Shown piece after piece: positions 43,716-52,413 of a DNA stretch of 64,000 bases. How positions within the stretch are numbered: the first letter of the stretch is position 1; every line of letters starts with the position of its first letter. The position numbers were made by a program, and so were the translations under genes. Origin of the DNA: SZUA-521 sp041738285. Lineage in GTDB: Bacteria; Pseudomonadota; Gammaproteobacteria; Pseudomonadales; Azotimanducaceae. The notes under the pieces were generated by a model. That model was not told the DNA's origin. It worked only from the letters and a program-made list of their open reading frames with translations, and made no database searches. The DNA lies in the NCBI GenBank assembly GCA_041738285.1, contig JBGSQB010000150.1, positions 73,549 to 137,548 on the forward strand, read 5' to 3'.

Positions 43716-44939
43716 TCATGCCAACGCGCGGTCGAAGTCGTCGATCAGGTCGGCTGTTTCCTCGATCCCCACCGAGATGCGGATCAGCGAATCGTCAATG
43801 CCCATCGACGCCCGTCGCTCGGCGCCCATTTCATAGTAGATGGTATGCGCAACGGGAATGGCGAGCGTACGGTTGTCGCCGAGGTTGCTCGACTTCACCA
43901 CGACATCGAGCCGATTGAGGAAGTCGAACACGTCCACCGAATGATCCAATTCGAACGAAAAGAGCGCGCCGGCGTGGCGGAACAGGCGCGCAGCGCGCGT
44001 GTGCTCGGGGTGATGCGCAAGACCCGGATAGTAGACGGCACGCACTTTGTCGTGAGCCTCCAGGAATTCAACAAGCGCCGTTGTACTGGCGCACTGTCGA
44101 TCCATGCGCAGCGCCAGCGTTTCACTGCCGACCGCAATGTGATGTGCGGCCTCGGGCCCAAGCGCCGCACCGAAGTCGCGCAGCCCCTTCTTCTTGATCT
44201 GGGTCAGGCCCCACATCGACGCATTGCCCGTGCGATACAGCGGATCGATGTTGGGGAACGTCGACCAGTCGAAGTTACCGGCCTCGGTGATGGCGCCGCC
44301 CAGTACGTTGCCATGTCCGCCGATGTACTTGGTGAGGCTGTTCACCACCAGACTCGCCGCCACGGCGCGCGGCTGGAACAGATAGGGCGACGTCATCGTG
44401 TTGTCGACGACGTACACGAGACCCAGCTTCCCGCAGAGCGCGCCAATGCCTTCCAGATCGGACACCTGGGTGCGGGGATTGGCGATGGTCTCGACGAACA
44501 CCAGACGCGTGTTCGACGTGACCGCCGCGGCAACGGCATCGACGCTGGTGGCATCGACGAAGGTCACATCGATGCCGTGACTGACGAAGCTCTGGAACAG
44601 GCTGTTGGTGTTGCCGAACAGGAACGACGAGGAAACGATGTGATCGCCCGCGCGCAGCAGCGCGAACATCATGGTGCCGATCGCGCTCATGCCAGTGGCG
44701 AAGCAGATCGACGCAAGGCCGGATTCCATCCGACTGACTTTCTGTTCCAGCGCCTCCACGGTCGGGTTGATCTGCCGGCCGTAGGAGTAGCCCTTCTGCC
44801 GCCCCTGAAACACCGCGGCGAGATCGCGCGCGTCCTCGTATCCGTAGGCGACGTTGGCGTGAATGGGTTTGTGCAGCGATCCATGCTCGATGGCGCTGCG
44901 ACGGTCACCGTGAACGATGGTGGTGGTGAATCCTGGCAT
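43716..44939 (-). CDS. Cystathionine gamma-synthase / O-acylhomoserine sulfhydrylase-type PLP enzyme
   Basis: Cys/Met-metabolism PLP enzyme of 407 residues. The PLP Lys is residue 204 in NSLTKYIGGHG, phosphate-binding SYGRQINPT is at 52-60, and FATGMSAI at 80-87. Family members make cystathionine or homocysteine from activated homoserine. It could therefore be a target of MetR (encoded at 31.5-32.4 kb) but the genes are not adjacent. I cannot separate synthase from sulfhydrylase from the residues visible. Confidence 0.85.
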   Translation of the reverse strand: MPGFTTTIVHGDRRSAIEHGSLHKPIHANVAYGYEDARDLAAVFQGRQKGYSYGRQINPTVEALEQKVSRMESGLASICFATGMSAIGTMMFALLRAGDHIVSSSFLFGNTNSLFQSFVSHGIDVTFVDATSVDAVAAAVTSNTRLVFVETIANPRTQVSDLEGIGALCGKLGLVYVVDNTMTSPYLFQPRAVAASLVVNSLTKYIGGHGNVLGGAITEAGNFDWSTFPNIDPLYRTGNASMWGLTQIKKKGLRDFGAALGPEAAHHIAVGSETLALRMDRQCASTTALVEFLEAHDKVRAVYYPGLAHHPEHTRAARLFRHAGALFSFELDHSVDVFDFLNRLDVVVKSSNLGDNRTLAIPVAHTIYYEMGAERRASMGIDDSLIRISVGIEETADLIDDFDRALA

Positions 44940-45005
44940 GGCGGAACGGCTGCGTGGGACGGCGAAAGGCTGGCATGTTACGACACGCCCGCTACCCCGG
45001 CCAGA

Positions 45006-47282
45006 TCAAACCACGGTGGCCAACGCGTCGGACTCGCCGTGCAGGAGCCGCACGAACGGGTTCTGGCGGAGCAGCGTCTTGAGTTCGCCGGCCGGCACCG
45101 GTCTGCTGAAGATGAAGCCCTGCACTTCCTTGCAGCCCTGGGATTTCAGATAGTTGAGCTGGGTGCGCGTCTCCACGCCCTCGGCGATCAGATCCAGCTT
45201 CAATCCGCGCGCCATGGCGACGATTGCGTTGATGATGCTTGCATCGGTCTGATCCGCGCGGATGTCGCCTACGAAGCTGCGATCGATCTTGAGCGTGCTG
45301 ACCGGAAACTGCTGCAGATACGACAGCGACGAATAGCCGGTGCCAAAATCGTCGATGGCGATGCGCAGACCCCGACGGCGCAGTTCGCGCAGCCTCGGCA
45401 CGATCACTTCGATATCCTTCATGATCGCGTTTTCGGTGATTTCGATTTTCAGTTGCTCCGGCGCCATGCCCGAGTTGTCGAACACGCTGAAGAACCGCTC
45501 GACGAACCCGTCCTGCTCGAGTTGCTGTGCCGAAATGTTCACCGACAGCCGAATGTTGTCGAGGCCCAGGCGGCGCCATTCGCCGATGTCCTGGAACGCC
45601 TTGAGCTGCACCCATTCATCGACCTGAGTGATCAGCCCGGTCTCTTCCGCCACCGACAGGAACTCATCGGGCGCGATCAGCCCCATGCGCGGATGTTGCC
45701 AGCGCACCAGCGCCTCGACGCCGATGATCTTGCCATCGTCGAGGCATACCTGAGGCTGATAAAAAACCCGTAATTCACCGCTCACCAGGGCGTTACGCAG
45801 TTCCCGCTCCATGGACAGGCGGGTGGAAAACTTGTAGTTCATCTCCTCAGAGAAGAACTGGTAACCGTTCTTGCCCCGGCCTTTGACGTGATACATCGCG
45901 ATGTCGGAGCTCTGAATCAGCGATTCGACCGTGTCGCCTGCTTCCGGATACATGGCAATGCCGATGCTCGCGCCCACGAACAGTTCGTGGCCATCGATGA
46001 CGAACGGTGCACCGAGCTTGTCGAGAATCTTGTCGGCAATGACTACGACGTCATCGCGGGTGCGCACTTCAGGCAGGAGCAAGGTGAACTCGTCCCCACC
46101 GAATCGCGACAGTGTGTCACCCTTGCGCAGGCAGCCCTGCAATCGGTTCGAAACTGCCTTCAACAGCCGATCGCCCATCGTGTGACCGAGCGTGTCGTTG
46201 ACGATCTTGAAGCGGTCGAGATCCAGGAACATCACCGCAAGGCGCCGCTTGTTGCGTCCGGCATGGGCGATTGCGAGGCTCAAACGGTCTTTGAGCAGCG
46301 CGCGATTGGGCAGGTGCGTGAGCAGGTCGTGATAGGCCTGAAAGTTGATGACCTGCTCGGCCTCTTTGCGCTCCGAGATGTCGCGCGCCGTGCCGTACGT
46401 GCCGCGGAAGTTCTCCCGGCTGCGCTCCTGGGAATCGGCGTACACGCCCTGGGCGGTGAGGTCCATCCACACGAGTTGGCTCTGAAACGGCCGATCCGCA
46501 CTGCTGCTGCGGCGCGAACGCAGCCGCAGCTCGGTGTTGCGTGCTGCCCGGTCACCGGTGCGCCGCTCGTTGAAGAGATGACGCGCCGCCTCCAGGTCCT
46601 CTTCGTAAACCACTTCCTCATAGTGTTTGCCGACCAATTCATCCTTCGAGTAGCCGAGCAGACTCTCGACCCGGTCGTTCAAGAACGAGAAGCAGCCGTT
46701 GCGATCGAGGATGTACACGAGGTCCGGTGAGTTGTTGACGATGAAGCGGTGCAGCTCCTCCGACATGAACAACTTCTGTTCGATGAGATCGTTGCGCTGC
46801 TCGAGGCGACGATGTCGCAGCGCTTTTTCCAGGGCCGACAGCAGCTCGGATGCTTCGTAGGGCTTTTTGACGAAGTCGAAGGCCCCACAGGTGAGCGCCT
46901 GACGAACGCCGGAAAAGCTCGCATCGCCGCTGACCACCACGAACTTCGACGACAGTCCGCGCTGCGTCGCGTATTCGAGCACGTCGTGGCCGCTGATCTC
47001 CGGCATGATCAGGTCGAGCAGCACCACGTCAAAGACATGCGCTTCCAGCGCCTGGGTCGCCGCGGTGCCACCCAACGCTTCGACCACCTTGTAGCCGTGC
47101 GCGCGCACCAGTTCCGACAGACTTGCGAGCAATTCGGGTTTGTCGTCGACCAGCAGAATGAGGGGCTCGGCGGGCGGCAGCGATGACTCGGCAGGTGCAT
47201 CGTCGGGCGACATCGCCGCCTGGAGGAGCTCCTCGAAATTGACGAGCGAACGCGTGGTCTCAGCCTCGGACTTCAGACTCAT
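45006..47282 (-). CDS. REC-PAS-GGDEF-EAL cyclic-di-GMP signalling protein
   Basis: Soluble composite protein of 758 residues. A receiver domain (residues ~40-155) has Asp90 in LLDLIMP, and Lys140 (VKKP) as the switch lysine. A PAS domain (~175-305) follows. The GGDEF domain (~315-480) has an intact RFGGDEF at 393-399 and a perfect inhibitory site RxxD (Arg386-Asp389) five residues before it. The EAL domain (~490-740) has EALVRW at 523, NISAQQLEQ, DDFGTGYSS and EGVET. Both catalytic motifs look intact, so net activity cannot be predicted. No partner kinase is adjacent. Confidence 0.9.
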   Translation of the reverse strand: MSLKSEAETTRSLVNFEELLQAAMSPDDAPAESSLPPAEPLILLVDDKPELLASLSELVRAHGYKVVEALGGTAATQALEAHVFDVVLLDLIMPEISGHDVLEYATQRGLSSKFVVVSGDASFSGVRQALTCGAFDFVKKPYEASELLSALEKALRHRRLEQRNDLIEQKLFMSEELHRFIVNNSPDLVYILDRNGCFSFLNDRVESLLGYSKDELVGKHYEEVVYEEDLEAARHLFNERRTGDRAARNTELRLRSRRSSSADRPFQSQLVWMDLTAQGVYADSQERSRENFRGTYGTARDISERKEAEQVINFQAYHDLLTHLPNRALLKDRLSLAIAHAGRNKRRLAVMFLDLDRFKIVNDTLGHTMGDRLLKAVSNRLQGCLRKGDTLSRFGGDEFTLLLPEVRTRDDVVVIADKILDKLGAPFVIDGHELFVGASIGIAMYPEAGDTVESLIQSSDIAMYHVKGRGKNGYQFFSEEMNYKFSTRLSMERELRNALVSGELRVFYQPQVCLDDGKIIGVEALVRWQHPRMGLIAPDEFLSVAEETGLITQVDEWVQLKAFQDIGEWRRLGLDNIRLSVNISAQQLEQDGFVERFFSVFDNSGMAPEQLKIEITENAIMKDIEVIVPRLRELRRRGLRIAIDDFGTGYSSLSYLQQFPVSTLKIDRSFVGDIRADQTDASIINAIVAMARGLKLDLIAEGVETRTQLNYLKSQGCKEVQGFIFSRPVPAGELKTLLRQNPFVRLLHGESDALATVV

Positions 47283-47362
47283 CTACTTCCCATGTCGAGC
47301 CGGCGCGGGCAAGCGCAGACCGTAACCCTTAAGCCGCTGATTTTCCAGTCCCGATACGCGTT

Positions 47363-48145
47363 TCAGCCGCGCCGGGTGAGGTCGTATTGCATGCCCTGGC
47401 GGTGCCGTTCGTCAGTCACCTCGGGCAGATGTCGCCGCTCACGCACCGCAGCGATCAGCACATCGATCGTCGAATAGCGCGCAAGGGTCTGCAGGGTCGT
47501 GAGCGTCGGATAGATCATCTTCCAACGACCTTGCGTGTGGTGCGCGAGCGCCTCATCGGGTGCAACCCACGCGCCACCCTCCAGCTCCGTGTGATGGTGC
47601 GCGACGATCTGGTTGCTCGGCATGACCGCGAGAAAGAACCGCGTGTCGAACCGCGCCGGCGCGCCTTCCGGCGTCAGCCAGTGACTGAAGTAGTGAATGC
47701 GGTCGGCAGTGAGCACGATGCGCTCGCGATTGCACAGATCGCTCATGCGCAACTCACCGCGCTGCAGTGCATGTCGAAAACCATCGAAACGGGCGGCGGT
47801 CTCCTCATCGCTCATGTCGAGCAGCGCACCATCGATATGGCCGAACAGCACGCCGGCCTCCTCGAAGGACTCGCGGATCGCGGCCACCCAATAGGCGAGA
47901 CCATCGCGCGGCAGACCGAGCGCGGCGCTCGCCTCGTCATCGCTCACTCCTTCGCAGTGCGCTGCATCTACCGAATCGCTCGGGTCGACCTTGCCACCCG
48001 GGAACACGTGCAGACCACCGAACGCTGCCGCGCCCGGCCGCTCCACCATGAACACTTCGAAGCCCTCGGCGGAGTCGCGCTCGCGTACGAGCACGAGGGT
48101 CGCGGCCTTGCGCACCAGAGGTATATCAGGACTCGGCTGACTCAA
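47363..48145 (-). CDS. NUDIX hydrolase (NUDT19-like)
   Basis: NUDIX-fold hydrolase of 260 residues. The Nudix signature is interrupted by an insertion: HVFPGGKVDPSD (~50) and AAIRESFEEAGVLFG (~88), a layout seen in the NUDT7/NUDT19-type CoA diphosphatases. CoA or acyl-CoA hydrolysis would fit the acyl-CoA content of the window, but that is inference. It lies directly upstream of the lower-GC sensor-kinase module, on the opposite strand. Confidence 0.8.
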   Translation of the reverse strand: MSQPSPDIPLVRKAATLVLVRERDSAEGFEVFMVERPGAAAFGGLHVFPGGKVDPSDSVDAAHCEGVSDDEASAALGLPRDGLAYWVAAIRESFEEAGVLFGHIDGALLDMSDEETAARFDGFRHALQRGELRMSDLCNRERIVLTADRIHYFSHWLTPEGAPARFDTRFFLAVMPSNQIVAHHHTELEGGAWVAPDEALAHHTQGRWKMIYPTLTTLQTLARYSTIDVLIAAVRERRHLPEVTDERHRQGMQYDLTRRG

Positions 48146-48279
48146 GGATCACTCCACCGAAACCAACTCGTCATCATACCTACGACAGAACCCCGACGCG
48201 CGATGTCAAACTGCCATCATTGAACGCCCGCCAGCGATGGAGATAAGCTCGAAGGGTCGATGCCTGGGAGGGAGGAGAC

Positions 48280-48579
48280 ATGAAGAAGGAGATCACTGAC
48301 AAGTTCGTAGTGCGGCTACCCCGTCAGCTACGCGACCAACTGGCGGCCATGGCCAAACTCTACCGGCGCAGCATGAATGCCGAACTGCTGCTTCGGCTCG
48401 ACTACTCGCTCAACGGAATCCCAGATCACGCGCGCGAAAAGGCACTGGAACCCTTCATGTTCCCGCAAATCGAACGCGTGGTCCGCGGCGATCTCACCGA
48501 AGATGAGCAACGATTGGTTCTCTGCTACCGACGACTCGCACCCCCGCGACAAGAAGCGCTGTTCACACTCATAACGTAG
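48280..48579 (+). CDS. Arc-type ribbon-helix-helix DNA-binding protein
   Basis: Small regulator of 99 residues. The N-terminal RHH fold is seen in KFVVRLPRQLRDQLAAMAKLYRRSMNAELLLRLD (residues ~8-41): one strand (KFVVRLP) and two helices, with the RSMNAE turn typical of Arc. The C-terminal ~50 residues are acidic/helical and unassigned. A strong purine-rich site (GGGAGGGAGGA) precedes the ATG. It starts the low-GC module: the sensor kinase gene begins 7 bases after its stop, so they are likely one transcript. Confidence 0.82.
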   Translation: MKKEITDKFVVRLPRQLRDQLAAMAKLYRRSMNAELLLRLDYSLNGIPDHAREKALEPFMFPQIERVVRGDLTEDEQRLVLCYRRLAPPRQEALFTLIT

Positions 48580-48586
48580 CGATTTT

Positions 48587-49957
48587 GTGGCGACGCTCGT
48601 ACATCGCGCATCCGCTTGGGTGGAGTACTTCGGCGAGCGATTGGTCTTCTCGTTCCTTGAGAACTACCGGTACGCCAGTCCACACCTCCGCACAATCGGT
48701 CTCTTCGGAGTCATTGGCGAGCCTCTGTTCTATCTGATTTGGTCGGTGAATGATCCGGAGGGGTTCGAGAGTCTTCCTCTTCGCCTCATCGCAGCGGCGC
48801 TCTGCGGACCCATCGTATTCTCGACGGCAATCGAGAGAAAGCTGGGCGAAACGTGGATCGCGATCTATTTCGCAATGGCGGCGACCTATTGTCTTCCCTT
48901 CTTCTTCGGGTACGTGCTGTTGATGAACGCTCAAGATGCAGCGACCCTAGGATCTGTCTCCATCCATTGGCCAATGCAACACCTTGTTGCGTTGCTCCTT
49001 CTGGTGCTCGTTCTGCCGGTCGGTGCAATTGCAGCTTTGGCCTTCTGCATCGGAACGATGGGTGCTTGGGCACTATTCCTGATAACTCATCCCGACCCGA
49101 ATCCGACCGATGAGGTCATCCAAATGATGTGGCAGTTAATGCCCATCTATGCGTTCATTCTCGCGGCGGGATCGGTTTTTAACCGCAATAGAGAGATGAT
49201 CAACCGCGAGAAGATCAGAACCGTTGCCGCAGTCGGCAGCACGATCGCACACGAGTTGCGCACGCCGTTTCTTGGCATTCGAGCTCTCGCGGAGAGCATT
49301 CGGAACTATCTGCCTTCCCTCCTTCAAACCTACGACCTCGCAGTCAGACTGGGGTTGAAGGTTGATCCGATCAGGCGATCGCACGTTGAAGGGCTGAAGC
49401 TGAGCTTGGATCGGATCAGTGACGAAATCGATTACTCCAATCGGGTAGTCGACATGCTCCTCATCAACTCGAGCGAGGCACCCGTTCGGGGGGCCCAGTT
49501 CGTCACGTTCTCAGCGTCAGGGTGTGTCACAGAAGCCGTGGCGCGGTTTCCGTTCAACAACGATCAGGAAGTGAGCCTCGTGAACGTCGATGTCGACGAT
49601 GACTTCAACATCTCCGCGCCGCGGCTTCTCATCGTCCACGTTTTCTTCAATCTCCTGAAGAACAGTCTGTACTATGTTCAGAAGGCTGGGCGCGGGTCGA
49701 TAACAATTCGACTCGAAGCGCGACCCGACCTGAATAGAATCGTCTTCGAAGATACCGGAACGGGCGTTCCCCCGCAGATCATCGATCGGATATTCGAGCG
49801 CTTCTTCACGACGACCGAGTCAGGGTACGGCGCCGGAATTGGATTGAGCTTCTGCAGGCTGGTCATGCAAGGCGTTGGAGGATCGATTCGATGCGACTCG
49901 GAGTTTGGGTCATATACCCGATTCACACTCGAATTCCCGAATGTTCGCGATGGCTAG
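48587..49957 (+). CDS. Sensor histidine kinase with a CqsS/LqsS-like membrane domain
   Basis: Inner-membrane kinase of 456 residues. Six hydrophobic helices span about residues 33-200. Several stretches align by eye with Vibrio CqsS: SPHLRTIGLFGVIGEP against its EPNLSLVGWMGMLGFP, and YCLPFFFGYVLLMN against its FCLPFFFAFMMLMN. CqsS and Legionella LqsS sense alpha-hydroxyketone autoinducers made by CqsA/LqsA. The phospho-acceptor is His222 in IAHELRTPF, Asn355/Asn359 are in the N box (NLLKNSLYY), and the ATP lid GYGAGIGLSF is at 413-422. Unlike Vibrio CqsS there is no C-terminal receiver. The GTG start and AT-richer codons contrast with flanking genes. No cqsA-like synthase is present. Confidence 0.86.
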   Translation: MATLVHRASAWVEYFGERLVFSFLENYRYASPHLRTIGLFGVIGEPLFYLIWSVNDPEGFESLPLRLIAAALCGPIVFSTAIERKLGETWIAIYFAMAATYCLPFFFGYVLLMNAQDAATLGSVSIHWPMQHLVALLLLVLVLPVGAIAALAFCIGTMGAWALFLITHPDPNPTDEVIQMMWQLMPIYAFILAAGSVFNRNREMINREKIRTVAAVGSTIAHELRTPFLGIRALAESIRNYLPSLLQTYDLAVRLGLKVDPIRRSHVEGLKLSLDRISDEIDYSNRVVDMLLINSSEAPVRGAQFVTFSASGCVTEAVARFPFNNDQEVSLVNVDVDDDFNISAPRLLIVHVFFNLLKNSLYYVQKAGRGSITIRLEARPDLNRIVFEDTGTGVPPQIIDRIFERFFTTTESGYGAGIGLSFCRLVMQGVGGSIRCDSEFGSYTRFTLEFPNVRDG

Positions 49958-50945
49958 CCGTAGTCTGCTGCCGTACTTTCATCCCACTACAACCGTAGTC
50001 GTAGACGACAATCAGCTCTTTCTGCACACCATCGATCTGCGCATGCCCGCCGACATGGCCTGCTGTCTTCATCACGACCCTCGGGCCGCACTGACATTCG
50101 TCAATCGAAAGCTCGCGCTGCCAACAATCCCCGACCGATGCATCGCTCGCGACAGCGCGTCTTGGCGCGGAACAATCGAATTCGATCTCTCGTTGATAGA
50201 AGAAGAGATCAAAGTGACTGAACGATTCAAGCGAACATCGCTCGTCATCGTTGACTACGCGATGCCCCAGATGAATGGCGTTGAGTTCTGCCAGTCGATC
50301 GCAGATCCAACCGTAAAGAAGCTCATGCTCACCGGAGCCGCCGACGAGAAGACGGCAGTGAAGGCATTCAACGACGGGCTCATAGACCGATTCATTCCCA
50401 AGAATGAAAGGGCGACGCTCGACATGGTGGTCGCGTATGCGCAGCAGTTGCAGCACGACTACTTCGACGCCCAACAGGAGATCATTCAGTCGGCAATTGC
50501 ACTCGAACCACCACCGTTCCTGGCGATCCCTGCCCTGCGAGACTGGATGCACTGCTTCCGTGAGCGGGGTCGATACGTCGAACATTACCTCGTCGATGAA
50601 CCACCCGGCTTCATCCTGCTCACCGCATCGGGTGACGTCTCTCAGGTGATGATCTTCGAGGATCGACTCGTGCAACTTGGTATCGAGTTCGCAGCGACGC
50701 ATGGGGCACCCTCACACGTGATGGGCGCCCTACGGTCGCGGCACAAGGTGGCATATTTCTACGATCAGCACGAGCAACTGAGCGCCGATTTTGCGTGGGA
50801 CGACTACCTGCACGATCCCATCTCAGTTCCTGGTGCTGACGAATTCTTGCTCGCTATCGCATCGGCACCGCCGAGCGACATCGACTTCGACCCAAAAAAG
50901 TCGTCATTTCGAAGTCATTTGGACGCGCTGGACCAGAGCGATTGA
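49941..50945 (+). CDS. Atypical response regulator coupled to the CqsS/LqsS-like kinase
   Basis: Response regulator of 334 residues. The acidic pair is Asp22/Asp23 (VVVDDNQLF), the phospho-acceptor is Asp105 in VDYAMPQMNG, Thr131 is in MLTGAADEK and Lys154 in FIPK. About 35-45 extra residues separate the acidic pair from the phospho-acceptor compared with an ordinary receiver. The C-terminal ~175 residues contain no helix-turn-helix, GGDEF, EAL or other output I recognise. It overlaps the kinase stop by 17 bases (ATG 49941) or 8 bases (ATG 49950), so the pair is translationally coupled. In Legionella, LqsR is also an unusual regulator beside LqsS, but homology to it is not established here. 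Confidence 0.83.
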   Translation: MFAMASRSLLPYFHPTTTVVVDDNQLFLHTIDLRMPADMACCLHHDPRAALTFVNRKLALPTIPDRCIARDSASWRGTIEFDLSLIEEEIKVTERFKRTSLVIVDYAMPQMNGVEFCQSIADPTVKKLMLTGAADEKTAVKAFNDGLIDRFIPKNERATLDMVVAYAQQLQHDYFDAQQEIIQSAIALEPPPFLAIPALRDWMHCFRERGRYVEHYLVDEPPGFILLTASGDVSQVMIFEDRLVQLGIEFAATHGAPSHVMGALRSRHKVAYFYDQHEQLSADFAWDDYLHDPISVPGADEFLLAIASAPPSDIDFDPKKSSFRSHLDALDQSD

Positions 50946-50949
50946 ACGC

Positions 50950-52362
50950 TCAGCGGTCTGCGACAAAAGCCTCGACCACATTGGCATGTGACTGCAGCGC
51001 GATTCTCACGCTGTCCGCAGTTTGAGGCAGTGCGCTCACGCTGGCGCGGAACTGCGCAAGCGTCCTTCCCTCCGAATCGGAATCGAGTAGCCGCTGGCCG
51101 ACTTCGGCTCGCCAATTGGCAAGATCCTTTTCCGATAGAGCTGCTGGGTCGCGCCGCGCTCTTAGGCGCCATAGCAGTTCATGCAACCGATCGTCTTCGA
51201 AATCCATTGCGTCGATAGGGTCGCCGTCGAGAAAACATTGCAGAACCTGGGCGCATCGACTTCGATCCGCATCGTTGACGAAGCCGTCGTACAGGCTGCT
51301 ATCAGCATCATTGGTTCGATTGTGGCCGCGCTGTGAGTAAACCGCGCGCACCTTGTCGCGAACCGATGCGTTTGCATTCAATTGGTCGAAGCGCTTCTGC
51401 GCGAGGTCGAGGTCGAGCCCAAGGCGCGCCGCATCCGCGGAACGCAGCACGCTGGGCGGCGCAACGAATGGACATCGATTGACCCGAATTTCCTTCAGCG
51501 GCGGTCGATCTTCCGCGCCCTTCATGAACAGCGTTTCGCGAATCTGATCCGCACTCATCGCGAGCAGACTGCGCACGTCCTGACCCAGGTCGGCGACGAT
51601 GACCGAATTCGAATTGGTCGGATGTACCGCGATCGGCATCACGGGAGCGATGCAGTGGCGTTCGCGCCCGAACATGCCCGACACGTGCAGGCTCATGGAT
51701 GGACGCGCGGCAGACAGGAGCGCCATCGCACTCTTCTTCTGCCGCATGCCGAGGTAGTACTCGAACAGCTTCGGCTGGGCTTTGCGCACGAGGCGTGCCA
51801 GCGCGAGCGTGGCGCGCACGTCCACCAGCGCATCGTGTGCGCCGGTATGTTCGATGGCGTTGGCGGCGGTGAGCGCTTCGAGCCGGAACGAAGGTAGCCC
51901 GTCCTCGGTTGGCCACTGCATGCCTTCCGGCCGCAATGCGCCGGCGGCGCGCACGAGGTCGATCAGATCCCAGCGCGAATTGCCCGCCTGCCATTCCCGC
52001 GCGTACGGGTCGATGAAATGGCGGAAGAAGCCATGACGGATGAATTCATCGTCGAACCGCAGGCTGTTGTAGCCCATGGCGCAGGTGCCGGGGCGCGACA
52101 AGTGCCTGCGCATCTCCACGTACGCTTCGAGTTCCGGCATACCCGATGCATTGACGATTTGCGGAGTCAGCCCGGTCACGACAGTGGCTTCCGGACTCGG
52201 CAGCACATCGATTGGCAGGCGCACGTAGAACGATGCAGGTGACTCGATCTCGTTGAACTGTGCGTCGGTGCGCAGGCACGCAAACTGAATGATCCGATCC
52301 CAGCGCAGATCGGTGCCAGACGTTTCGAGATCGTAGATGAGGAATGTCGAAGGATCTGGCAT
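50950..52362 (-). CDS. sbcB: Exodeoxyribonuclease I
   Basis: 3'-5' single-strand DNA exonuclease of 470 residues. The DEDDh residues are visible: Asp/Glu in IYDLETSGTD, Asp in NSLRFDDEF, and His/Asp in HTGAHDALVDV. An SH3-like and a helical C-terminal domain follow. I start at the ATG 52362 (MPDPSTFLIYDLET), which is the family N-terminus, instead of the in-frame start at 52389. It converges with the response regulator gene, leaving four bases between stops. Confidence 0.9.
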   Translation of the reverse strand: MPDPSTFLIYDLETSGTDLRWDRIIQFACLRTDAQFNEIESPASFYVRLPIDVLPSPEATVVTGLTPQIVNASGMPELEAYVEMRRHLSRPGTCAMGYNSLRFDDEFIRHGFFRHFIDPYAREWQAGNSRWDLIDLVRAAGALRPEGMQWPTEDGLPSFRLEALTAANAIEHTGAHDALVDVRATLALARLVRKAQPKLFEYYLGMRQKKSAMALLSAARPSMSLHVSGMFGRERHCIAPVMPIAVHPTNSNSVIVADLGQDVRSLLAMSADQIRETLFMKGAEDRPPLKEIRVNRCPFVAPPSVLRSADAARLGLDLDLAQKRFDQLNANASVRDKVRAVYSQRGHNRTNDADSSLYDGFVNDADRSRCAQVLQCFLDGDPIDAMDFEDDRLHELLWRLRARRDPAALSEKDLANWRAEVGQRLLDSDSEGRTLAQFRASVSALPQTADSVRIALQSHANVVEAFVADR

Positions 52363-52413
52363 TGCTGACGCGCGAGTTGATTTCACCATCGTTCCGAAAC
52401 ACCATGCTACCCC

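Noticed and set aside
43392..45773. 793-codon open frame on the plus strand
   Set aside because: It is antisense to the SDR, PLP enzyme and GGDEF-EAL genes; long antisense frames are expected at this GC content.
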